NCBI GenBank assembly: GCA_020064725.1
Contig: JAGTWJ010000001.1
Coordinates: forward strand, 372,001 to 436,000
Direction: 5' to 3'
DNA length: 64,000 nucleotides
Source of the DNA: Drechslerella dactyloides
Taxonomy: Eukaryota > Ascomycota > Orbiliomycetes > Orbiliales > Orbiliaceae
Numbering within the stretch: the first letter of the stretch is position 1; the number at the start of each line of letters is the position of its first letter. Positions 23,918 through 33,119 of the stretch are shown here, piece after piece. Under the pieces are notes generated by a model. That model ran no database searches. It saw only the letters and a list, made by a program, of their open reading frames with translations, and was not told the origin of the DNA. The translations under genes and the position numbers were made by a program.

Positions 23918-24163
23918 GGCGGCGGGCAGCGGCTGGCGATGGTGGTTTGGGCAGGGTTTTCGTGGTTGCGTTCTGGACGAAAGCCGCGAGGATTCGATGC
24001 AGCTGCGAGCGGCAAGGCGCACCGCGGCGGAAGTATAAATACCAAGCTGCCGCCCGCCAACCGGGCTGCCTCACATCATGACTTCCCGCCCCACGGCCCA
24101 CCGGCGTCCCATTGAACAGGATCACGACACAGATACGCACCAGCTAGCCACCGCCGCCGATTC

Positions 24164-25982
24164 ATGTCTGCGCTGTCCGTCCTCCCCTTCGAGATCCTCT
24201 TCGAGATAACCTCCTACCTCGACAAACGCGCCCTCAAGGCCGTCCGCGCCGCCGCCCCGAACAGCAGCCTCTACCATGCCGCTTCCACCGACCTCTTCCG
24301 ATCGCTCGCCCTGCGGCTGTGCACGCCGCTGTGGACGTCGCGCTACGTCAGGGCCAAGCTGGCCTACCTCGACGCCTGCCGCGATGCCCCCGTGAGCTTG
24401 TTCGGCGTCGGGCCGCAGGTGGTCCGCGAGCTGGTTGTCGACACGCGGTATCCGCAGAACTTGTCCGTCAAGCCGATGGAGGCGCGGGATCTGGGGTTCC
24501 TGCCGTTTGACACGAGCGACATGCCGGAAGATGATGTCATGATGTTTGCGGAGCTCGTGAAGCGCGTGGTGGGGCTGGCGAAGGACCTGACGACCGTTCG
24601 GTGGGTGCCCACGTGCAGATAGATGCAAGATAGTACATCCGAATGCATGATTTTGTGCTACGGTGTCACGACATATGCATGGATTGTATATATATCGCTG
24701 CAGCTGCTTTAACGTATGCTAATCGGTCGATTGGGCGAGTAGCTGGCGGGGAAGCAACCGCCTCTCCGTCCCCGCGTACACCGCCCTCGCGCGTATCCTT
24801 TGCGCCCCAGATCATTCGTACCGCCTCAATGTCTCCTTCCGCTGGGACATCCCCATCAACCAGCTGGGCGACTACATGGGATCGCTCGCCAACCTCTCCG
24901 CGATCGGTGTCGAGTGGTCCGGCGGCCACACCTTCGCAAAGCGACACGTGCAGGCGCTCACCGCCGTCATCAACCGCTCCCCGAACCTCCAGAGCTTCAC
25001 CCTCCACCTTAGCGACACCGTCGTGGTGTTCGAAACGACCATCGCGCTGCTGTGGAAGTCCGTCTTCGCCGTGCCCACGCTCCGTGCCTTCGCCCTCGAC
25101 AATACCTGGAAGAACATGCCGAACATCCAGCTGCCCACCCCGCCGCACAAGCTCGACAAGCTCCGCGACGTCACCCTCATCGCTGCGATGAACGGCACCG
25201 CAGCCGCAAACGTGGTCCAAAAGGCGGTACAGGACCTTCACATCGCAGCCGTGCGCCCGCAGACGTTCAAAACGAACGTCTTCAACCGCGCCATCGCCAA
25301 CTTTGTGCTAACGGACCGCGTGAACCACCTGACGACCCTCGACGTCGAGTGCCACGAGGCCCCCGGCGTGGCGACCCCCGCGCAGCTCGGCACCGTCTTC
25401 TGGAGCGAAGTCGTAACGCGCCACGCATCCTCCCTGCGCGTCATCCGCGGCTACCACCGCTACACGAGCGACTGGGCGTGGATCGATGCCTCCGACAACC
25501 CGGCCAAGCTCGCGCTGGATAAATGCACCGCGCTGCAGGAGCTCACGGTCACGTTCGTGGACACGCGGGTCTACGTGACGTACGTCCTCGAGATGCTGAA
25601 GCACCTGCTCCTGCGCACGCGCCGGCTGACGGTCGTCAATCTTGCCTTTCCCGTCCGCACGCCGCACTGGCTGCTCGAGCAGACGGTCTCGCAGCTGGAG
25701 AGCTGGGAGTCGACGGACGCGCGGTATCTCGGGCGGGATATGCAGGTGCGGTATCGCACGCGGGACGACTGGGACGTCAGCATGTACTGCTCGCTGCGGG
25801 GGCGGCATGGACCCAACTGCGCGCCGCTGCTGTTCGATGACAAGATCCAGGCGTGGGAGCTGCGGGAGCTGCGGGATGCGCAGGAGCAGGTGTTGGAATT
25901 CGGGGATGATGGCGTGGTCGAGACGAGTGTGAGGTTCGAGAGGGTTGACGACTCGTATATTTTCGATGATAGGAATATTTGA
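24164..25982 (+). CDS. F-box protein with long C-terminal repeat-like region
   Basis: Likely substrate receptor of an SCF ubiquitin ligase. Exons are 24164-24600 and 24743-25982, giving 558 residues. The F-box is at about residues 4-45 (LSVLPFEILFEITSYLDKRALKAV). The remaining 500 residues have regularly spaced hydrophobic stretches (LANLSAIGVEWSG, LQSFTLHLSD, LTTLDVECHE, LQELTVTFVD, RRLTVVNLAF) that look like degenerate leucine-rich repeats. The splice joins TTVRWRGSNRLSV in frame. The intron is 142 bp and contains a TATGCTAATC branch site. The substrate cannot be inferred. Confidence 0.78.
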
Positions 25983-26452
25983 TGCGGAGGGTCGGGTGCG
26001 TATCTGGTTGGAGTTTCTTTGCATATTTTGGTTGTCTAGCGTCGAATTGAGACGGGCTGGAGAGAATTACGGTAGTATGCTGGGATTTACATTAGCAAGT
26101 GAGTATATCTTTTAGTGCCTGGTACCATTTGATAGCGACAGGTCCGCGAGGGAAGGAAGGCGGCGTTATGATGGATGTTTGGTAACAGCACAAAGCCATG
26201 ATATCGCGGGGCATTTCTTGGGACGCGTGGATGACGGAGCGAATGTATACCTATTGACCGCTACATTCAACTTTTATGGTTTTTTTATGTTTACATGATT
26301 TATACGATTTAGAATACTATACAAAGTCTCTTGATTAATTACCAGCAAGTATATAAATTTAGAAATTCAGTAATTTTAACCCACTATCTGTCTATATGTG
26401 GTTATGGGTCTATATCGTTTTGCACCGGGCAGTATATATACTCAATCAACTT
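25983..26452. other. AT-rich spacer between the F-box gene and the repeat peptide gene
   Basis: 470 bp, strongly AT-rich from about 26270 (TTTTTTATGTTTACATGATTTATACGA-like). It is the convergent 3' region of the F-box gene and the secreted repeat precursor. No gene is seen. Confidence 0.55.
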
Positions 26453-27235
26453 TCATTTCATATTCACACCGCCATGTCCAGTAGGCGCATTCGCCACCTG
26501 TAGTTCCCGTTTCACCTTTGAATTAACCCCACCGTGCCCCGTTGGCGCATCTTCAGCTTCCGGCGTCCGTCTCGCCAACCGTTCTCGCCCGCCATGACCC
26601 GTCGGCACGTCGTCCGCCAGCCGTTTAACCCGTCTGCTAGCCCCGCCATGACCTGTCGGTGCGGCATCGTGTATCGCGCGTCTAGCGCGCTTGAACTTCA
26701 CATTGCTGGCGCCTCCGTGTCCCGTTGGTGCTTCGTCAGCTGTTGACCGTTGTCCGAGATCTCGTCGTCGGCGACGACTTGAGCCGCCGTGGCCGGTGGG
26801 CGCGGTGTCGTGGATTGCGCGTTTGAGTTTATGCTTGCGGAGACCTACGCCGCCGTGACCGGTTGGGGCGTCCGTGGCGTCGGATGGTGATCGCGATGCT
26901 AGAGCAGCTGCATCTCTCCTTCTTTGCGTTTGCAGTCTTCCTAAGGCTGCGTTGTAATTGTCGATATCTGCCTTATCCGCGGCCATCATGCAGCCTGCAT
27001 CCGCGTCTAATTGCTCATGTTGTGCAGTTGGCGGCGGTTGGCTGGATACTATTACGATGATTTCCGCGGATTGGTCAACGGCGGATACCGGCTGGGAAGC
27101 TCCGTCTGTTTGCGATACTCTTTTGAGGTCATGTCCCGTTGCTCGTGCATTCAGTTCTGGAGACTGCGCTGCGAGTGTCTGTGCGAGGAGGGAGAGGAGC
27201 ACGAGGGTGGAGGAGAGGAGCGGTAATGACTTCAT
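26453..27235 (-). CDS. Secreted Kex2-type repeat peptide precursor with seven PTGHGG cores
   Basis: Single-exon ORF of 260 residues. Residues 1-22 are a signal peptide (hydrophobic LSSTLVLLSLLAQTLA). Residues 23-120 are a pro-region with basic sites at 38-39 and 105-107. From residue 124 to 256 the hexapeptide PTGHGG occurs seven times (starts 124, 146, 170, 193, 211, 231, 251), usually preceded by an acidic residue and Ala. Dibasic Kex2-like sites separate the units: KR 139, RRRRR 154-158, KR 183/RR 186, RR 202/KR 205, RR 223, KR 243. Predicted peptides include AIHDTAPTGHGGSS and AIHDAAPTGHGGAS. There is no Tyr in the cores, unlike ustiloxin-type RiPPs, and no cysteine pairs, unlike alpha-pheromones. 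No UstY-like oxidase lies nearby. Function is unknown; the last repeat sits at the C-terminus. Confidence 0.85.
   Translation of the reverse strand: MKSLPLLSSTLVLLSLLAQTLAAQSPELNARATGHDLKRVSQTDGASQPVSAVDQSAEIIVIVSSQPPPTAQHEQLDADAGCMMAADKADIDNYNAALGRLQTQRRRDAAALASRSPSDATDAPTGHGGVGLRKHKLKRAIHDTAPTGHGGSSRRRRRDLGQRSTADEAPTGHGGASNVKFKRARRAIHDAAPTGHGGASRRVKRLADDVPTGHGGRERLARRTPEAEDAPTGHGGVNSKVKRELQVANAPTGHGGVNMK
26468..26866 (-). repeat. Seven-unit coding repeat (APTGHGG units) in the secreted precursor
   Basis: Unit spacing is 18-24 codons. The cores are spelled with different codons: Pro is CCT, CCA, CCG, CCG, CCA, CCC and CCA across units, and the Thr, Gly and His codons also vary. The peptide is strictly kept. 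Confidence 0.9.
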
Positions 27236-29014
27236 GGCGACTTAATTATACAATGGCGATTTTTAGATCCGAAAATTAGAATGTAGAAAATAACGCTACA
27301 AGTCGATAGAGAACGGAAACCGATATTCGATGATATGGGAAATCTAGAAAGTAGACAGTCGATTCCAGAATCGCCCCGCGACGCCTAAATGTCGAAGAAA
27401 GTGAATGGAATACGGCCTGCGCGCGAGTCGAAAAGTCGGCTCGATAGAATAACGGATGTTACAAAGTAGAGAAGAAGAAAACGATTCCTAAGCCGCTCGT
27501 TCTCTAGACTAGCCGCCCGACATAATATCAAGTCGAATATATCGAAAGGGCCGCCGTTCAATATAAACCGCATACATGCGTATACGTCTATCGCCTGAGA
27601 ATGTGGTATTTCGACGGGCTGTGTTGCCGCACGTTGGAACATTCTGGATCGGAAACAAGTCGGCCTGCCGTAGCCGTACATCTGAAACGTCGAACAGAGC
27701 CGCACCATGGTACCGGCATTCGACCACGCGGCGCTCTGTCAGTCCGCAAGGGCAGCCACTTAGCGAGTGCGGCGGTGCCTCGTCGCGAATACATCTATAT
27801 TATCAATACCGCGCCTATAGTTTATCGGCTGTGTAGACTTTATTTCCGGATCTCGATATCTCCGACTTCATTCATCGTCCGATTGAATCCGGGGAGGCTG
27901 ACTTCTAGACGCAGGACTGGTACGGATACCAACAAGATTGCGAAATGGTTTTATGCCCGTCGGTGATCGCGGCCGGGACGATATCAATCGAGTATGCGAG
28001 CTTTAATAAAGTACCACCATATTGTTTCGATCTAGCGTACGATACCATGCCCATGCCAGCGACAACCGCAATGCATATGCAATTGCGAATGATGCGACGT
28101 GTCGTGTCAAGCAACGTAACCGGATGAACACAGTGCCATTGCCGCAATGCAATCGTGAGTTTGAAGCTTACATTGCATCATATTATCATCCTTACAAGCT
28201 GACTGCTGCCCAAGCTTGCTTAAGCAACTACTGTTCAAGTGCTCACCTACCTTCAGGGATTCATCGGACGGAGCCACCGAGCGATCGATCGTCTAGTCAG
28301 CTTGGGGGAATGCGAGGCGAGATCATGTACCCCCGTAGAGGATTCAAAGCCACAATAGTCTCCGCTCGCCTGAGGTTGACTCGCGCTCGCATGCCAGAAG
28401 CTGGACACGGGTAGGAACAGGTAGGGACGCCTGGGACGCCGTTGAGACTACTGTGAAACAGGCATGTCGAACATTGGGTTATCGCAGATCCATCCCAACC
28501 TTCCCTGGTCACATCATAGGGACGGAGAATGGCGGTCAGACTCGGGAAGTGCAGCCGGATCTCAGTTGAGAAGTTGGAGGAGTGGCGTGGAGGAAGTTGA
28601 AGGAACGGTGTGTGGAAAAATAAGGCTGGAAGAAGCTAGAAGCCAAGAGTCCGAGATTTCATCCGGCCAGCTGGTGTGTTTCGGCTTGCAGCTTCTCGAT
28701 GGGTCGCATGGCGGCATCATGAACCGACCTATGGGGACCGCAAGCATCGGGAAATTAATCCGGTACATATTCGTCGGCCTTCAGCCGAGTTGACCGCTAC
28801 TTCCAAATCTTGATGCCCACCCCGGGCTCTCGTGATACAAACGGCTTTTTCGATAGATCGTCAAAGTTTCGGCAACTAAGTACTTGTATATACACCAACC
28901 CTGCTCTGCATCTGTACAATAAACCTTACCATAGTAAGCTGCCGTCGCGTGTTTCGCCGAGTAGAAATCTAGGAGGTAAACCCTAGACGCTCATAACCTC
29001 CTAGGTAATCTGAT
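27236..29014. other. Gene-free stretch upstream of the repeat peptide gene
   Basis: 1.78 kb between the precursor start and the 3' end of the complex I gene. Short ORFs (longest 130 codons) show no recognisable domain. An inverted repeat, CTAGGAGGT at 28969 and ACCTCCTAG at 28996, lies just past the complex I stop codon and could form a hairpin in its 3' UTR. Confidence 0.5.
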
Positions 29015-30159
29015 CTACCGGTACGGTGCGTCGGCGCGAATAGCAGCGGCTAATTCCGGCTCCCACTTGTCGCCATTCGCGAGCAGTTTTTCCTTGTTAT
29101 ACAGCAACTCTTCACGAGTTTCCGTTGCGTATTCCGCGTTCGGAGCTGTAGAATGGAGTTAGCAAGATGCCCATGGACTGACTCGATGTATGAGATCTTA
29201 GCGGGTAGTGGCGGCATACATTCAACAATAGCGTCGACCGGACAGCTCTCTTGGCAGAATCTGCGGTAGTCAAATCGGCACATAGTAAGCAATCTCTCTT
29301 ATAAATCAGATCGGATGACACGTGTTATCACGAACCCGCAGTATCTAGCATGTTGTTAGCACCTTATCATACACTAGGTTACAATGGGCTACTGTGTGTA
29401 TGTACTCACATGCACTTCGTCATGTCGATATCGTATCTTGTGGTCCTGCGGCTGCCGTCCTCTCGCTCTTCTGCCTCAATCGTGATAGCTTGGGCCGGGC
29501 AGATCTATTTGTCACATGAGCGTGCCGCCACGGAAATACCGAGCTATTGTAGGTCGGGTAAACGTACGGCTTCGCATAGCTTGCAGGCGATGCATCGTTC
29601 TTCGCCCGAGGGATATCTCCGGAGGGCATGCTCGCCACGGAAACGTGGTGATATCGGACCCTACTCGAGCGACAATGTGAGTCCACGTGTCACGGACCAC
29701 CATCGTACCCTGTTAGATGTGCGTCTGCTTGTTTCGGTACCTTCTCATATGGATAGTAGATCGTATATCTGATGTTGCGAAGTCTTGTTAGCAATGTGCA
29801 ACGTCATCGTCTTATAGCGTTGGTGAGGACCGGGTGTGTCGGTAGGACGGCACTTACGGCGGGCGGAAGAACTGCTCGAGAACGACGTACATCCCCCGTA
29901 GAGTCTCTAGCATGAGGAAGTACTTTGCTGCGACGTCCAATGCGGATTCGGTCTCGCCCCAGCCGGCCTCGCGGCCGAGTCTGAAGGTGCGTGTGCCCTG
30001 CCCCGCGGGGGGGTGCGGGATGGCCTTGGACTGCTGGTCTTCGTGAGGGCTGGCTAGCAGGCGACGCGTGGTGACGGAGAAGCTTCGTGTCGGAGCGTAT
30101 AGGATGGATACGGCGCTGCGACGGGCGAGCGTCGACCGGAGGGGAAGTAGCGATGCCAT
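29015..30159 (-). CDS. NADH:ubiquinone oxidoreductase TYKY/NDUFS8 iron-sulfur subunit
   Basis: Matrix-arm subunit of complex I that carries two [4Fe-4S] clusters (N6a, N6b). Seven exons on the minus strand: 29858-30159, 29741-29768, 29568-29660, 29410-29504, 29336-29344, 29220-29260, 29015-29145; 232 residues. The N-terminus is an Arg/Ser-rich mitochondrial presequence. Both cluster motifs are complete: RCIACKLCEAICPAQAI and KCIYCGFCQESCPVDAI. The second is assembled over a 9-nt microexon (29336-29344) that codes the YCG part. RFRGEHALRRYPSGEERC and the C-terminal ELLYNKEKLLANGDKWEPE match the family. Six introns in a gene this short is high for the window. Confidence 0.93.
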
Positions 30160-32016
30160 TGTGACGTATTGGCGTGATCACGTCCGCGAGACGGTGGTTC
30201 TGGAAGTTGGAGAGGAGTCGTCTCGGTGTCGACAGTCGGTGTCACCTTTCCGACGGAGATGGGAGGATGGCGGGAGGTCAAGATTTACGGCTGGCCGTGG
30301 TCATAGTCGGGCCCGGGCGTGGGGTATGGCCAATGCGTGGTGATGGCGTGGCGACTGCTATCGGCGGTCAATCGCTGAGGTTCTCCGAGGATGAGGTCAA
30401 TTGAACAGCGGCCGGGGTGATTCCAATTCGGCCGCTCTGATTGGTCGCGGCGTGTAGGCCTCCACAAATACAACACATTCGCCTCAACCACCAAACTTCC
30501 TCGCCAATCACCTTGTCCATGCGAACACAACCGCAGGCTGGCACTTCATACTATATACTTAATCGTTCTTCGCTGAATTTTGCTTGGATGATGCTATTGA
30601 GATGATCCATCCTGCTTCATAAAGTCTAGTCGATGATTGCCAGACGGATAGTCTTTAATGCATTAACGAGCGGACGACTACTCAACCGGCTGTCGAACAG
30701 TTCGCCATAGCTACCGCCAACAACTTAAACCTAGCCCGGCTGAAGTGACTATAATCAAATCTACGCACGAATATACTTATATATTGAAGTTCGTAATGAA
30801 TTAGGGCAATGACTAGCTGGCGAGTAAGATTATATGCTTTTGCTGACAGCAATGGCGGAAAATTAACCTGCGAATTAGATATTGTGGCCATCCTGGCTTG
30901 TAACGGGGAGACTTGGAATATTATCCATTTAGCCAACCTTGGCAATATCGTCATCCCAAAATTCACGATAGACATATGAACTTCTCGGTCAACACTGCAA
31001 ATTCACTCTTCATGATTCAGATGAAACACTAGCCCAGACTGTCAATACATTAGCAAGTCGCAAAACCTACAAGCTGTTAGCAGCGGATACAGAGAAAATA
31101 TCTAAGGCACGGCTTACAACCGCCCGATGATCTGCTGTGAACTTTGCACTTCGGATTGCGAGATCCTCTATCCCGAACTCACGGCAAACAATCCTTCGGA
31201 ACCTGGATCCGCGACTAAGTAGCAGATTGACGAGTGCGGTGTGGCATCGTGTTTCAAAATCAAGCAGTGGCAAGAAAACTGGTAGGCAATTAATTAATTG
31301 CACATCGCCTGACCTTGCTAGTATACGCTCGCGGACGGACTGATGCCGTCGCCTTGGCGGAAACGCTACCAGTCATGGAGATGCACTACAGCGCTGGCAA
31401 GGTGGTAAGCCTGCGGGTCAATACTAAGCTTGCGCCATGGAAACGTAGGCGATTCCGCTGTATTTTTTTGAGGTTTCGTTTGGATCAATCCAGCCGAGGG
31501 TGCCACAAAAATATCAAGTTTGGTGTTCTCGATTGATAATCCGCCAGGGATTCCGGGTTATAGGGTGCGGGAGCCGCGTAGACATCGTAGTCTCAACCAT
31601 GGGAAGATTTCGCCGGACGGGTGCGTCTTCCACGGCTGAACTACACCCGTCGACCATGGCCGCGCTCCGTCTACCGAGCTAGGTTAGCACGTTTGTAGTA
31701 TATGCCCTTATCCTGCATCATGGCGCAAGGCAGGCGGGCTGCTGGGTAGAAAGTCCCGAAAATGTTGGCAGTCATATCTGGGTCTAGGGCTAGCTTCCAT
31801 ACACTGTTGAAAGTATTGATGTTTCCGCTTTTCCGAAGCTATTGAGGAGTCGACTATGGCAAGGAGGGCCAGATTGGCATTTATAGACGATAACCCTCTC
31901 CGGACATCCAGTTTTTAGCATCCTATCGGCCTGCCAATTTATAAATTCTTCCTGCGGTTACTCATAAATATAAGACGTAGCTAACATTCGAGGATCAACA
32001 TACCAACCTACCAGTC
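30160..32016. other. Gene-free region between complex I gene and LPMO
   Basis: 1.86 kb. The first 300 bp are the promoter of the complex I gene (GATTGGTCGCGG at about 30438). The rest is AT-rich with only short unrecognised ORFs. A TATAAATA-like string lies near 31961, about 50 bp before the LPMO start. Confidence 0.5.
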
Positions 32017-33119
32017 ATGAAATATTCTGTGGTCCTAGCAGCCTCGAGCGCCCTTGCGCCCCTCGTCTCCGCCCATGGCTACGTCGACCCAGCCGTTATC
32101 AACGGCGTAACCTATCCAGGCTGGAACCCCAACGTCGACCCTTATCTCAGTCCAACTCCCCAGCGGATCTTCCGCAAGATTCCAGGGAATGGTCCTGTCA
32201 CCGATCTTTCGCTTATCGACGTTCAGTGCAACGGATACACTGATGGTGGATTTGCTACTGCCCCAGCGCCTATCTCTGCCAGCGTCGCGCCGGGAAACAC
32301 CATCTCATTGAAGTGGACGACATGGCCGGACAGCCATAAGGGTGTAAGTGACGTCCAGTATATCGATCATGAAAGAAAGTGTCGATTGGGGCATAGGGTT
32401 GCTGACGTTAACATTTGTACTGGCCCACATAGCCCGTCATTACGTACATGGCCAAGTGCCCCAATAGCTGCACAAACTACAGCCCTGGCACAGCGTATGC
32501 TCTCAGGCCTCACATATATATCCTCTCGCGCGCACGGCGGAGAAAGGCAAAACGCTCACATTTTCTCTGATTATAGGAAAGTCTGGTTCAAGGTTGCGCA
32601 GGCTGGCAAGGGCTCTAATGGCGTCTGGGCAACCGTAAGAGTCCCGATTAGGAAACAATCTGAGCCACATATACATGGCTTTATCACAGCCACTTGAGCT
32701 GGGCTAACATCATGCATTTCCCAATATGATAGACGCCATTGGAAACCAACCAGCCCTACACCTTCAAGATCCCCACCGGTCTTGCACCAGGCAACTACAT
32801 CGTCCGCCATGAGATCATTGCTCTCCACGCCGGTATGTACATATCCTCATATCCTCGAGCAGTGACTTAAATGACCAATAAAAATAATAATGAATTTTGC
32901 TAACTTGCGTACTACGACACAGCTTACTCCTACCCGGGAGCTCAGGTGTATCCCAGCTGCTTCCAAGTAACCGTTACTGGCTCTGGCAATCGGTCTCCTC
33001 CCAGCTCTTCTTTGGTTTCGTTCCCTGGGGCGTACACTGCTTCTACGCCTGGGATCGTCTTTGACATTTACCAAGGCCCTAGCACATATCCCATCCCCGG
33101 ACCGGCTTTGTGGACTTAA
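32017..33119 (+). CDS. AA9 lytic polysaccharide monooxygenase (secreted)
   Basis: Copper enzyme that cleaves cellulose or related glycans oxidatively outside the cell. Exons are 32017-32343, 32433-32494, 32577-32634, 32733-32832 and 32923-33119, giving 247 residues. The signal peptide is residues 1-19, ending LVSA, so mature position 1 is His20 (HGYVDPAVI), the N-terminal half of the histidine brace. The second His is H107 in WPDSHKGPVITYMAKC. The axial Tyr and nearby Gln are in GAQVYPSCFQV (Q190, Y192). Disulfide partners are present (VQCNG, KCPNSC). There is no CBM1 or linker; it ends GPALWT. The gene stands alone in a gene-poor stretch. Confidence 0.92.

Noticed and set aside
26331..27245. 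Tandem structure read as a CRISPR array or minisatellite
   Set aside because: Spacing varies, DNA units are diverged and the regularity is at the protein level inside one signal-peptide ORF; fungi have no CRISPR arrays.
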